Assembly: GCA_963748545.1 (NCBI GenBank)
Contig: CAVVJO010000014.1
Location: 1-64,000 of the forward strand
Reading direction: 5' to 3'
Length of the DNA: 64,000 nt
Origin: Roseiarcus sp963748545
GTDB taxonomy: Bacteria; Pseudomonadota; Alphaproteobacteria; Rhizobiales; Beijerinckiaceae
Shown here: one piece after another, positions 1-9,623 of the stretch
Position numbering within the stretch: position 1 is the first letter of the stretch
How the letters are laid out: every line of letters begins with the position of its first letter
Notes under the pieces: generated by a model
Seen by the model: the letters and a program-made list of their open reading frames with translations, nothing else
What the model was told of the DNA's origin: nothing
Databases searched by the model: none
Program-made: the position numbers and the translations under genes

Positions 1-207
1 GGCTCGCGCTACTATCGCATGGGCCGCGGCATCCAGGCCGGCCGGGTGTGGGTCAATTGCTACCACGCCTATCCCGCGCACGCCGCCTTCGGCGGCTACA
101 AGCAGTCGGGCATCGGGTGAGAGACCCACAAGATGATGCTCGACCATTACCAGCAGACCAAGAACCTCCTGGTCAGCTACTCGAACAAGGCGCTCGGCTT
201 CTTCTGA
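1..207 (+). CDS. Aldehyde dehydrogenase, C-terminal fragment, with in-frame stop
   Basis: This is the tail of an NAD(P)-dependent aldehyde dehydrogenase whose body lies left of the window. The frame from base 1 reads the family's conserved end (RVWVNCYHAYPAHAAFGGYK, then QSGIG and ETHKMMLDHYQQTKNLLVSY) and finishes NKALGFF at a stop at 205-207. A TGA at 118-120 stands where the family has Arg in GIGRE, consistent with a CGA to TGA change. Since the rest continues perfectly in frame, this is either a sequencing error or a fresh nonsense mutation. The next gene is DUF779, a usual partner of this enzyme subgroup, which supports an ExaC/AcoD-like acetaldehyde or short-chain aldehyde dehydrogenase. 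Confidence 0.85.
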
Positions 208-349
208 GCCGGGGGCCGCGCATGTCCGGGTGGCGGGCCGGGTCGCGACCCCGCCCGCGCGGTCATCGACGGCATCCGGACGGACACGCCCGTCTCCGAC
301 GGAGCGCGGACACGCTCCCTCCCGCACGACCGCAAACCGGAGGCCCGCC

Positions 350-731
350 ATGGTCGAAAGCGTGCTCGTCACCGACGCGGCCGCCGAGATGGTCGCGCGG
401 CTGAAGGCATGCACGGGCCGCTGATGTTCCACCAGTCCGGCGGCTGCTGCGACGGCTCGGCGCCGATGTGCTACCCGGCCGGCGAGTTCAAGGTCGGCGG
501 CCAGGACGTGTTCCTCGGCGAGATCGAGGCCTGCAAGGTCTATATCGGCGCGGCGCAGTTCGAATATTGGCGCCATACCCAGCTCATCATCGACGTCGTC
601 CCGGGCCGCGGCGCCGGGTTCTCGCTGGAGGCGCCGGAGGGCGTGCGCTTCCTCACCCGCAGCCGCGTGTTCACCGACGAGGAAGCCGCCGGGCTCGCGC
701 GCGCGGCGAGCCGCCGCGGGGCGCGGGCTGA
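350..731 (+). CDS. DUF779 family protein, frameshifted
   Basis: The ATG at 350 opens MVESVLVTDAAAEMVARLKA, and the family signature continues one frame over as HGPLMFHQSGGCCDGSAPMC and YPAGEF. One base is therefore missing near 408-412. The adjacent Cys pair and the following Cys in GGCCDGSAPMC are the conserved metal-binding-like feature of DUF779. The frame then runs to RFLTRSRVFTDEEAAG, and a second shift is needed to reach the TGA at 729-731; without it the frame runs into the response regulator. DUF779 proteins are small (about 120-130 residues), of unknown function, and commonly sit beside aldehyde dehydrogenases, as here. Confidence 0.75.
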
Positions 732-808
732 CGCTCCAGGCAAAGCCCTCCCCGGGCGTCCGGCGAAGCGCACTAGCCACGGGGTCGCAGCGGCCGAGAG
801 TCGTCGCC

Positions 809-1514
809 ATGTTAGGCCGCGGCGAATCCTGATCGTCGACGACGATGCAGACCTGCGCAGCGCGCTGGTCGAGCAGCTCGCGCTCCATCCCGAATTCGTG
901 GTCGAGCAGTCGCCACGGGCGCGGCGGCGGTGGCGGCGGTCTGGCGGAGCGCCGCCGGACATCATGATCATGGACGTCGGCCTTCCCGACCTCGACGGCC
1001 GGGAGGCGGTCGGCAATTGCGGCGCGACGGCTTCCGCCGCCCGATCATCATGCTGACGGCGCATGATTCCGACGCCGACGCCGTCGAGGGGCTCAATTCC
1101 GGGGCCAACGACTATGTCGGCAAGCCGTTCCGGTTCGTCGTCCTGCTCGCCCGGATCCGCGCCCAGCTCCGCCAGTACGAGGCGAGCGAGGACGCCGAGT
1201 TCCCGGTCGGCCCCTACACCTTCCGCCCGCCGTCCAAGAACCTCGTCGACGGCAAGGGCGTCAAGCTGCGCCTGACCGAGAAGGAGGCCGCGATCCTGCG
1301 CTTCCTGCATCGGGCGAATGAGCAGCCGGTGCCGCGCGAGACGCTGCTGAAGCACGTCTGGGGCTACAACCCCGCCGTCACGACCCACACGCTCGAGACG
1401 CACATCTACCGGCTGCGGCAGAAGATCGAGCGCAATCCGGCGGAGGCGCAGCTCCTGATCACCGAGGCCGGCGGCTACAAGCTCGTGGCGTCGGCGGCGG
1501 GGCGAATCGGGTGA
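809..1514 (+). CDS. OmpR/PhoB-type DNA-binding response regulator, frameshifted
   Basis: The receiver domain begins RRILIVDDDADLRSALVEQL and carries the phospho-acceptor segment DIMIMDVGLPDLDG. The conserved Thr and Lys regions follow as RPIIMLTAHDSDADAVEGLN and DYVGKPF. The C-terminal winged helix is intact, from KLRLTEKEAAILRFLHRANE to TLETHIYRLRQKIE and GGYKLV. At least three single-base shifts (near 812, 905-955 and 1011) break the receiver. The ATG at 809 is the likely start if one of them is repaired. No histidine kinase is adjacent. Its stop overlaps the next start (GTGA at 1511), so it is co-translated with the cyclic-nucleotide-binding protein. Confidence 0.8.
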
Positions 1515-1993
1515 CGCTCGACGCCGACGTCTCCCGGCTGGCGCGGATCCCGCCCTTCAGCCTGATGCCGCGCGAGGCGGTGCAACTGATCGCGTTCTCC
1601 TGCGGCAAGCAGCGGCTGCGCGCGGGCGAGGTGCTGTTCCGGGCGGGCGAGGAGGGCGACGCCGGCTATTTCGTCCTGTCCGGCGCGATCCTGCTCGAGG
1701 ACCCGCGCTCGCCCGCGGGCCGCACGCGGCGCGTCATGACCGGCGCGCTGATCGGGGAGACGACCCTCTATGCGCCGGCCGTGCGCCGGGTCGAGGCGCG
1801 GGCGGCGGAGGACGCGGTGCTCACGCGCATTCCCCGCGAGACGTTCCGCCGGGTGCTGTCGGAGTTTCCCGACGCCGCCGGCAAGGTCCGCGCGGCGCTC
1901 GCGGTCCGGATGCAGCGGCTCGTGCGCGACCTCGACGCCGCCCGTGTCCGCTCGATGGACGCGGCGGCCCGCCAGCCCAGGAGCCCGACATGA
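1511..1993 (+). CDS. Cyclic nucleotide-binding domain protein
   Basis: This 160-residue protein is essentially a single cNMP-binding beta-roll. The turn GEEGDAGYFVLSGAILLED and the phosphate-binding-cassette-like segment MTGALIGETTLYAPAVRRVE are visible. No helix-turn-helix follows, so it is not a Crp-type transcription factor; the last 40 residues look helical and basic. It starts with a GTG that overlaps the response regulator stop. Its own stop overlaps the ATG of the metallopeptidase (ATGA at 1990), giving a three-gene translationally coupled unit. It probably senses a nucleotide or acts as a regulatory subunit; the ligand cannot be predicted. Confidence 0.8.
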   Translation: MTLDADVSRLARIPPFSLMPREAVQLIAFSCGKQRLRAGEVLFRAGEEGDAGYFVLSGAILLEDPRSPAGRTRRVMTGALIGETTLYAPAVRRVEARAAEDAVLTRIPRETFRRVLSEFPDAAGKVRAALAVRMQRLVRDLDAARVRSMDAAARQPRSPT

Positions 1994-2523
1994 GCGCCAG
2001 CGCGACGGGATTGGGGCCTCTCCGGGCGCCCGCGCTCGAGGACGTCGAGGCGCTCGCCGACGCAGCCTTCGCTCGCCTCCCCGCGCCGTTCCGGCGCCTG
2101 TGCGAGGGCCTCGTGATCCAGGTCGCCGACTTCGCCGACGACGACACCCTGGACGAGATGGGCATCGAGAGCGAGTTCGACCTGCTCGGCCTGTTCCGCG
2201 GCCGCGGCCTGCCCGATCGCGGCGCGACCGGCGAGACGGGGCAGATGCCCAACATGATCTGGCTCTACCGCCGGCCGCTGCTGGACGCCTGGTGCGACGG
2301 CGAGGACACGCTCGAGGCGGTCGTGACCCACGTTCTCGTCCACGAGATCGGCCACCATTTCGGCCTCTCGGACGACGACATGGAGGCGATCGAGCGCGAC
2401 GCGGGGTGGCGATTCGCGGCGCGTCCCCGGAAAGGCCTGAAATCAACGGTTTTCGACGCCTTCACAAGGGCGTCACGGTCGCTGTACAGTAGGGAGACGG
2501 TCGGGTGCGGTCCGGCTTCGTGA
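1990..2523 (+). CDS. Metallopeptidase family protein (zincin-like)
   Basis: A small soluble zincin of the DUF1025 type. The zinc site is the extended motif VHEIGHHFGLSDDDM near residues 118-132, with two His and the catalytic Glu in HEIGH and a third ligand region in the GLSDDD segment. The N-terminal part (LPAPFRRLCEGLVIQVADFA) is typical of the family. Homologues usually end just after the motif, whereas this protein runs on about 40 residues in a less conserved tail, possibly read-through after a lost stop or shift. The substrate is unknown. It is translationally coupled to the cyclic-nucleotide-binding gene upstream. Confidence 0.85.
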   Translation: MSASATGLGPLRAPALEDVEALADAAFARLPAPFRRLCEGLVIQVADFADDDTLDEMGIESEFDLLGLFRGRGLPDRGATGETGQMPNMIWLYRRPLLDAWCDGEDTLEAVVTHVLVHEIGHHFGLSDDDMEAIERDAGWRFAARPRKGLKSTVFDAFTRASRSLYSRETVGCGPAS

Positions 2524-2547
2524 CCTGCGGAGGAACGGAGCGTCTTT

Positions 2548-3114
2548 GTGACGGTTCATGTTCAATCGTTATCGCCAGGCAACTGCCCCGCGCTCGTCCT
2601 GAACGCGGACTTTCGGCCGCTGAGCTACTATCCCCTGTCGATCTGGTGCTGGCAGGACGCGATCAAGGCGGTGTTCCTCGACCGGGTCAACATCCTCTCC
2701 GAATACGACACGCTGGTCCGCAGCCCCTCGTTCGAGATGCGGCTCCCCTCGGTGGTCTCGCTCAAGAGCTACGTGAAGCCGACCCGCTTCCCCGCCTTCA
2801 CCCGGTTCAACGTGTTCCTGCGCGACCGGTTCACCTGCCAGTACTGCGGCGAACGCGAGGAGCTGACCTTCGACCACGTCATCCCGCGCTCGAAGGGCGG
2901 GGTGACGAGCTGGGAGAATGTCGTCGCCGCCTGCTCGGTCTGCAACCTGCGCAAGGCCGACATGCTGCCGTCGGTGGCGCGGATGTGGCCGGCGACCGAG
3001 CCCTACCAGCCGACCGTCCACGACCTGCACCAGAACGGGCGCCTGTTCCCGCCCAATTACCTGCACGACAGCTGGATGGACTACCTCTACTGGGACAGCG
3101 AGCTGGAGGAATAG
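2548..3114 (+). CDS. HNH endonuclease family protein
   Basis: A 188-residue protein starting with GTG 24 bases after the metallopeptidase. The HNH core is complete: a zinc knuckle CQYCGEREELTFDHVIPRSK supplies the first Cys pair and the catalytic His, followed by GGVTSWENVVAACSVCN with the Asn and the second Cys pair. The N-terminal NADFRPLSYYPLSIWCWQDA is characteristic of a widespread, nearly universal alphaproteobacterial HNH family found alone on chromosomes. It is therefore probably a housekeeping nuclease rather than a homing or restriction enzyme. The exact substrate is unknown. The reading frame is intact. Confidence 0.9.
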   Translation: MTVHVQSLSPGNCPALVLNADFRPLSYYPLSIWCWQDAIKAVFLDRVNILSEYDTLVRSPSFEMRLPSVVSLKSYVKPTRFPAFTRFNVFLRDRFTCQYCGEREELTFDHVIPRSKGGVTSWENVVAACSVCNLRKADMLPSVARMWPATEPYQPTVHDLHQNGRLFPPNYLHDSWMDYLYWDSELEE

Positions 3115-4121
3115 CGGCCGCGGCCGCGGCTCTGCGGCGCCCGGGTCTCCGCCCCGCTCGCCGCGGCCCGTCGCCCGGGGCGCCGGGCTCTTTCGTCCGG
3201 GCGCGCCTGGACGAACCCGGACGCGGGACCGGCGGCCCTCGCCGCGCCGCCCTCAATGCCGGATTGATCGCCGACCCGCGGGCGAACGCGCCCTCGGGTT
3301 GACGCGAGGCCGGCCAGGCGGCGCCGGCGCGAGCCCCGGCATCCCGGGCCCCGAGCGCGAACCGCTCTTCGCCGCCTCCGGGATCGGGCTCGCCCCGTTC
3401 GCCATGGCCGCCGGCAGCGCGCCTCGTGGCGCCGGCGACGCAATCGTATCGTTCCATCTCGGTAAATAAAAATTCATTTCGACCAAATGAACACCAATAC
3501 ACAATACGTACATTTCCTGATTTCGCTCATCGTCTTGTCCCCACCGTAACATTGGTTCCGCCTTCATTGAGATACTTTCAATCATCATCTGCGAGATTAT
3601 CGTCAAAAAGAACAACTGAAAAGAACGGAGAACAATTGAGTCTTGGTGCTCTATGCTGGGATTGACCTTCTGCTGCAATTGCTTCGCGGTTTGTCTGGTG
3701 CGCGTCGCCCTGATGGCTGCGCCGCCGCCGGGTTGCTGCGGGCCTGGCGACGACGACATGGGTGACGCCCGGCGTCACCCAAAGTGCGGTAGCATTGGAT
3801 TGTCCTGACTGCCGGCCCTGACGAGCGGGTTCCTCCCGGCGGCCGACCGCCGGCCGACGGGCGCGGGGCCTCGCGGCGACGCGGGGCCGGCGGGGATCTT
3901 CGATCGGGTCCGTCCGATCGGGGCCTTCCGGGCGACGATTGCGGGAGACGGCGGCGGGCGCCGAACGGCCGGGGCCGTCCGATCCCGATGCGACATGCAG
4001 CCGACCATCGCCGCAGGCAGGCCGAGCGCTGCGGACGCGCCGGTCGCGCCCTTCGCCACGATGTCTCGTCTCGCCGTCCACGTCCTGTTTCCGGCCGGCG
4101 CCGCTTTGAATGGGGGCGATC
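3115..4121 (+). other. Long non-coding stretch with an AT-rich island
   Basis: About 1 kb with no convincing gene. Open frames here are antisense or GC-driven shadows with arginine/proline-rich translations. Bases 3455-3680 are strikingly AT-rich compared with both sides, as expected of a promoter or transferred segment ahead of the exopolysaccharide island. At 3786-3793 the sequence GCGGTAGC resembles the core of the enterobacterial ops element bound by RfaH, but an 8-base match may be chance. The stretch may hold the leader of the island transcript. Confidence 0.35.
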
Positions 4122-4710
4122 ATGCTGTCTGCAGTTGCGACACCGTTGGCGGCGGCCGGCGCGCCGGCCGGAGGCGCACGGAAGTGACGCCCCGTCCCAT
4201 GCGCTGGCCGGCGGGGAACGGTGGTACGTGGCGCGGACCCAGGCCAATCGCGACACATCGCCGCGCAAAACCTTCTGCGCATCGGCTTTCGCGTCTATGC
4301 ACCGACGTTCCGGCGAACGATCCGGCACGCGCGCAAGGTTCGACAGGTCCTGGCTCCGCTGTTTCCGGGATACCTGTTCGTGATCGCCGATCTGTCCCGG
4401 GACCGCTGGCGCAGCGTCAACGGGGCGGCGGGCGTCGCCTGCCTGATCATGGACTCGGAGCTGCCGACGCCGGTGCCGCACGGCGTCGTCGAAGCGATCA
4501 TCGAGAGGGAAACGCTGCTGTGCGCCGGGACGCCCGCGGATCGCCTTCAGGCCGGCCAGAAGGTCAGGATTCCTTTCGGGCCCGTTCGCCGAGACGATCG
4601 GCCAGTTCGAGCGCCTCGACCCACGCAATCGCGTGCTGCTGCTTCTCGAGCTCCTTGGCGGAAAGGTCAGCGTTCAGGTCGATCCGTCCGTGATCCGCAT
4701 CGCGGAGTGA
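4122..4710 (+). CDS. NusG/RfaH-like transcription antitermination protein, frameshifted
   Basis: The NGN domain is recognisable: RWYVARTQANRD, then in another frame LRIGFRVYAPTFRRT and VLAPLFPGYLFVIADL. The C-terminal KOW domain follows, starting AGQKVRIPFGPF and ending SVQVDPSVIRIAE with a TGA at 4708. Shifts are needed near 4185, 4250 and 4580. The ATG at 4122 is the likely start. Specialised NusG paralogues of this type (RfaH, UpxY, LoaP) sit at the head of polysaccharide or secondary metabolite operons and let polymerase read through long operons. The position directly ahead of glycosyltransferases fits that role. Confidence 0.75.
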
Positions 4711-4979
4711 CGCTGCGCCGCGCGTCGAGCGCTCGATCCGTTCGGGACGCCATCGACGGGGACGGCGGTCGCGCCGGGCGGGGTCGCGGGAACCCTGTCG
4801 CGAGGCCGTCGCCGCGCCGCCCAGGCCGGGACCGGGCGAGCGAGCCGACGCGGCCTGGCCCACGGGGCCTCACTCCGCCGCGGCGACCCCGGCGGTCGCC
4901 GATAAACTCCATAAGAATTATGTTCTTACTCCGATCGCGCCCGTCGGGCCCGACCTCGCGCCAACCCCACGGAGGAACG

Positions 4980-6246
4980 ATGAACGCGCATTCCAGGAAC
5001 GCGCAATCCGATCCGGCGGCGCCGCGCGCGGATCGCCATCCTCGGCACAGGGGCGTTCCGGCCCGGCACGGCGGCTTCGAGACCTTCGCCGAGCGATTCG
5101 CGCTGCATCTGGCCGACCGCGGCTGGCGGGTCCGGGTCGCCTGCCAGTCGGACCCGCCGGGCGTCGACGTCTGGCGCGGGAGTGACGCGCGTCAATCTCG
5201 GGGCGGGCATGGATGGTCCGCTCGGCACCGTGGTCTTCGACGCCCGCTCGGTCCTGCGGGCGGCGATCTGGCGCGATCCGGTGCTCGTGCTCGGCTACAA
5301 CACCGCCGTGTTCTGGCTTCTGCTTCGCCTCGTCGGCGTCAAGGTGATCGCCAACATGGACGGGCTGAGAGTGGGCGCGGTCCAAATGGTCGCGGCCGGT
5401 GCGGTTGTGGATGCGGGCGAACGAGCGGATCGGCGCGCGTCTCGCCAATCATCTCGTCGCCGACCATCCCGAGATCGCAAGGCGCCGAAGGCCTGTCCGG
5501 GTCGGCGCGGCTGACGATGATTCCCTACGGCGCCGATCGCGTGACCGACGCGGACCCGCGGCCTGCTCGAGCCTTTCGGGCTGCGTCCCGCGAATACGTC
5601 GTGGTGATTGCCCGCGCCGAACCGGAGAATTCGATCCTCGAAGTGGTGACCGCCTTCTGCCGCGCCCCCGGAAGGTCTCGCTGGCGATATTGGGGACCTT
5701 CAGGCCCGACAATCCCTATCATCGCCAGGTTCGGGAAGCCGCCGGGCCCGGGGTCAAGTTTCTCGGGGCGATCAGTTTCCGCCGCGGTGGCGGCGCTGCG
5801 CGCGCACGCCCTGCTCTACGTTCACGGCCATACCGTCGGAGGGACGGAATCCCGGCGTTCGTCGAGGCGCTGGCCGCCGGTTGTCCGACGCTGGCGCACG
5901 ACAATCCTTTCAACCGATGGGTCGGCGGAAGCGGCGTGCGCTATTTAGAGGACGCGGACGAGTGCAGCCGGCGCCTCGACGAACTCCCTCGAATTCCCGC
6001 TCCGAGCTGGACGCCATGTCGCGATCGGCGGTCGCGCGCGCGCAGGAAGCGTTTCGCTGGGAGCCCGTGCTGAGCGCCTACGAGCGCCTGATGGGGCGCT
6101 ACCGGCCGGCGCCCGTGAAGGCGATCCCGGCCGGCGCGGAAGCCGACCAGAGAATGGGCCAGCTGACCGAGCGAAACAGGGCGCGCCCGCAACGGACGGG
6201 CGCGCGACGGCGATCTGGCGCGACCTGGAGGCGCAATTCGGCATGA
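4980..6246 (+). CDS. Glycosyltransferase, DUF1972/GT4-like, frameshifted
   Basis: Start ATG at 4980 follows a strong GGAGGA Shine-Dalgarno. The N-terminal domain is the DUF1972 type: GVPARHGGFETFAERFALHL, later LVLGYNTAVFWLLLRLVGVK and ANMDGL. The C-terminal GT-B domain is spread over other frames: YVVVIARAEPENSILEVVTA, LAILGTFRPDNPYHRQV, then FVEALAAGCPTLAHDNPFNR. About five single-base shifts lie between 5040 and 6000. DUF1972 proteins are rhamnosyl- or related transferases of exopolysaccharide and S-layer glycan synthesis. The stop overlaps the next start as ATGA at 6243. Confidence 0.75.
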
Positions 6247-7223
6247 GAGAGCAAAGCAACAGTCCGCGACCGGCCCGGAGACGTGCGCGCCGAGGCTTTC
6301 GGTCCTGATCGTGAGCTGGCGTGTCCGCGACATGCTGCGCGATTGCCTGCGGTCGGTCGTCGAGCAGGGCGGCCTGCCCGCCGGAGCCCTTCAGATCATC
6401 GTCGTGGACAACGCCTCGGACGACGGAACGGTCGAGATGGTGCGCAGCGAATTTCCCGCCGTGCTTTGCATCGAGGCCGGGAAAAACCTCGGGTTCGGGG
6501 GCGCCAACAGGCTCGGATGGCCCCACGCGGCCGCTCCCCTGGCGCTGCTCCTCAATCCGGACACGGTCGTCCATCCCGGGTCGCTGCGGACCATGGTCGA
6601 GACGATGGACGCGCGGCCGGACGTCTGGGCGCTCGGCTGCCGACTCCTCAACGGCGACGGGTCGCTGCAGCGATGGACAGGCGGGCGCTTCCCGACCCTG
6701 GCCAACGTGGCCTGCCACTACCTGGCGCTCGACCGGCCGCTGCGCGTGGTCGGCTACCGGCGCTCCGTCTACATGACCGACGATTCCGGGGAGGAGCGGC
6801 TCGTCGACTGGGTGTCGGGCGCCTGCCTGCTGCTGCGTCGCGAGCGCATCCCCGAGCCGTTGTTCGACCCGAACTTCTTCATGTACGGCGAGGACATGGA
6901 CCTGTGCTGGCGGATCCGGCGCGCCGGCGGCAACGTCCTCTATTCGCCGGCGGCGTCCGTCACCCATTTCCAGGGCGCGAGCATGCGGCAGCAGACCGGG
7001 GCCGTGCTCCTGACGTCGCTGAAGGGGATCCGCACCTTCTACCGACGCCGCTCGGGTCCCGTCCGGATCCGGATCTTCGACGCGCTGACGGTCGCGGGGT
7101 TCGCCCTGCGCTGGTCGGTCTTCGCCTGCGCCTCCGCCTGAGCCCGCACGGCGCCTGGGGGCCAGGGCCCGGTCGAGCCGGGACTACATGCAGATCGCGC
7201 TCGCCCTCATGCGGACGCCGTGA
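6243..7223 (+). CDS. Glycosyltransferase family 2 (rhamnosyltransferase-like)
   Basis: A GT-A enzyme: LSVLIVSWRVRDMLRDCLRS, the nucleotide-binding VVDNASDDGTVEMVR, the metal/nucleotide region LLLNPDTVVHPGSL, and the acceptor-side motif MYGEDMDLCWRIRRAGGNV. This is the WbbL/RfbF-type rhamnosyltransferase architecture. The central frame 6311-7141 is uninterrupted. One shift near 6290 separates it from the ATG at 6243 (ATGA overlap with the previous gene). A second near 7130 restores the C-terminus RDYMQIALALMRTP and the TGA at 7221, which again overlaps the next GTG. It probably adds a deoxyhexose to the island's lipid-linked oligosaccharide. Confidence 0.85.
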
Positions 7224-8360
7224 GCGGCGTCCCGACGACGGGCATGCGCACGATCGGCGTCGACGCCCATGTCCTGACCGGCAAGCGCCAGGGCTCCCGG
7301 GTCTGGCTGGAAGGCGTGCTCTCGCAGGTCGGCCGCATCGATCCCCGCAATCGGTGGATCATCTATTCGAACGATCCCGGGATCACCTCGGCGCGGTTCC
7401 CGTTCGCCAATTTCGTCCACAAGCCCGTGCCAGGCGAGCGGGCCGTCCCGCGACTCCTGGCTGGCTGGCCCCGCGCGCGACAGCAGGACGGGCTCGACGT
7501 GCTCGTCACCCAGTACATCGCGCCGCCGTTCTATGCTGGCCGGCAGGTCGTCGTGGTGCACGACCTCCTGTTCGAGTTCGCATCCCCATCTCTTTCCGCC
7601 CGTCTTCCGCTGGCGCAGCCGCCTTCTGGTGCGGCGCTCCGCCCGGCGGGCCGCGGTCGTGCTCTCGCCCTCCGAGTTCACCCGCTCCGAGCTCGTCGCC
7701 CGCTACGGCCTGCCGCCGAGCCGCATCCTCGTCGCGCCGAACGGCAGGCCGACCCTGCCCCCGAGAAACCCGGCCGGGGAAAGCGCGACGCTGACGCGCT
7801 GGCTCGGCGACGACGCGACGCGCCCCTACGCGCTGGCGGTGGGGCGGATCGAGCCGCGAAAGAACATCGACCTGCTGCTCGAAGCGTGGCGAGCGCTCGA
7901 CCGGCGCGACGCGCGCCTCGTGGTCGTCGGGAGGGCGGACTTTCGGCGCGGAACGCACGCTGCGCTCGCTTCGGCAGACCCCGGGCGTCCTCCACCTGGT
8001 CGACGTGCCCTCGGAGGATCTGTGGACGCTGTACCGGCATGCGCGGGCGTTTGTGTTTCCGAGCGCGGCGGAAGGCTTCGGCATCCCGATCCTGGAGGCG
8101 ATGGCGGCCGGAGCGCCGGTCATTCACTCGAACGCCACGGCGCTGCCCGAAGTCGGGGGACCCTTCACGCGGACCTTCGACCCGGCCGCCCCCGACCGGG
8201 TCGGGGTGCTCGCGTCGCTGATGGCGAAGGACCTGCACGGGCCGCGCGACGCGACCGGCCCGGACCGGGCCAGGCGCTGGAGAGGCACCTCGGCCAATTT
8301 ACGTGGGAGCGCGCGGCGGCGGCGCTCGTCGAAGCGGCGGTCGGCGCGCCGGACAGGTAA
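7220..8360 (+). CDS. Glycosyltransferase family 4, frameshifted
   Basis: A GT-B enzyme starting at a GTG that overlaps the preceding stop. The N-terminal domain contains RTIGVDAHVLTGKRQGSRVW and VVVHDLLFE. The C-terminal domain has the typical ALAVGRIEPRKNIDLLLEAW, VLHLVDVPSEDLWTLYRHA and FPSAAEGFGIPILEAMAAGA, holding the Glu pair that binds the nucleotide sugar, then SNATALPEVGG. Shifts lie near 7575, 7940 and 8230; the final frame ends WERAAAALVEAAVGAPDR. The family is mannosyl/rhamnosyltransferase-like. It works with the neighbouring transferases in polysaccharide repeat assembly. Confidence 0.8.
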
Positions 8361-8464
8361 TGCGCGACCGACGCCCCGCGGGGGGACCCACCGGAAGGTT
8401 GGCCCCGCCGGACCTTCGCTGCGAACGCGCCTTGACCCTCCGGCGGCGGGAGCAATCTCCGACG

Positions 8465-9024
8465 ATGCCCGAACCATCCTTCCGCGATCTGATCGCCGCC
8501 GACATCGACGCCTACGCGTCGGCGGCGTCGAATTCCAGACGCCCAACGCGACCGTTCTGCGACGCGTGAGCATCCTGCTGACGCCCCCGCTGGCCTGCTG
8601 CCTGCTCGTCCGGCTGGCGCACGCGGCCCATCGCCGCGGCTGGCTGCGGGTCGGCCGCCTCCTCGCGCTGACGAACGCCGTGATCCACAAGGCGGATGTG
8701 GATCCGGCGTCCGTCATCGGACCAGGGCTCTACATCCCGCATCCGCCTGGGATCGTGTTCCGGGGAAAGGCCGGCCGGAACCTGACGCTGTTTGTGCATG
8801 CGATCGTCGGCCCCCGGGCGCCGGCGCCCGCCGGCCCCGGCGCGCTCGCGCTCTGCCCGACGCTCGGCGACGACGTCACCGTCGGCGCGCAGGCCACGAT
8901 CCTCGGACCGACGACGGTCGGCGACCGCGCGCGGATCGGACCTCACCTCGTGGTGACCGACCCCGTCCCCGCCGGCGCGTCAGTCGTTTCGATCAGCGCC
9001 ATGGGCCGCATCGCCGGCAAATGA
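8465..9024 (+). CDS. Serine O-acetyltransferase-like hexapeptide-repeat protein, frameshifted
   Basis: Begins MPEPSFRDLIAADIDAYASA, then shifts frame near 8535 to the intact remainder. The left-handed beta-helix is visible in ADVDPASVIGPGLYIPHPPG and in LGDDVTVGAQATILGPTTVG, ending VPAGASVVSISAMGRIAGK. CysE/EpsC-like enzymes of this size inside polysaccharide islands usually O-acetylate sugars rather than serine. A segment around 8815-8860 (PRAPAPAGPGALAL) interrupts the repeat and may contain a further compensated indel. It is convergent with a second member of the same family, whose coding region it overlaps by about 45 bases. Confidence 0.75.
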
Positions 9025-9623
9025 CGCCTGTTCGATGATCTTGATCTTCTGGACCGGCGCGAGCGAGCAGCCGGCGGGCGCATTGCAGGTCACGACGACC
9101 CCGGGCTCCAGAACGCAATGGTCCCCGATCCGCCACGGCCCGAGCAGGGTGGCGCGGGCGCCGAAGCTGACGCCGGCGCCGACGATGGGCAGTCCGGGCC
9201 CAGCGCCGATGTCCTGGTTCGAATTCCGCCGCCGATGCTGTTGTGCCCCCAGAGCGTGCAATCCCTTCCGATCCGCCCGAACACCGTGGTCGAGACCGGA
9301 TGCAGAATGACAAGTCCGGCTCCGATATCGCTGATCATGCTGATATCCGCGCCCGTGACGAACAGGTTGACGTGCCACAGCAGGCGCGCCAGCAGGGGGC
9401 GGCCGCGGCGGAAGTTGTAGGCCGACCAGCGGTGGAGCCAGACCGCCAGGTAGCTGGGATGCAGCGGCAGGATGGCGGGCTGCGGCAGGCCGTACGCGGC
9501 GTAATGCGCCCGCAGCCTCTCCCGGTCGCGGCGAAGCCGCTCCCGCACCTCGCGGACGCCGGTCGATGGCCTTGCGTCGTCTGTCGCCCGCGCGTCGGCG
9601 GGGGCTCCGTGATTGACTGTCAT
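8980..9623 (-). CDS. Second serine O-acetyltransferase-like hexapeptide protein, frameshifted
   Basis: Reads leftward from an ATG at 9623 that overlaps the flippase stop (ATGA). The N-terminal part contains YGLPQPAILPLHPSYLAVWL and then the beta-helix ADISMISDIGAGLVILHPVS. After a shift near 9230 it continues NQDIGAGPGLPIVGAGVSFG and RATLLGPWRIGDHCVLEPGV. It is related to, but clearly distinct from, the rightward acetyltransferase that it meets tail to tail. Together they suggest two different O-acetyl decorations of the polysaccharide. Substrate assignment is inference. Confidence 0.75.

Noticed and set aside
3578..4628. Leftward open frames of 230-325 codons across the NusG-like region
   Set aside because: Low-complexity Arg/Pro/Ala translations, typical antisense shadows in GC-rich DNA, while the + strand shows true NGN and KOW motifs.
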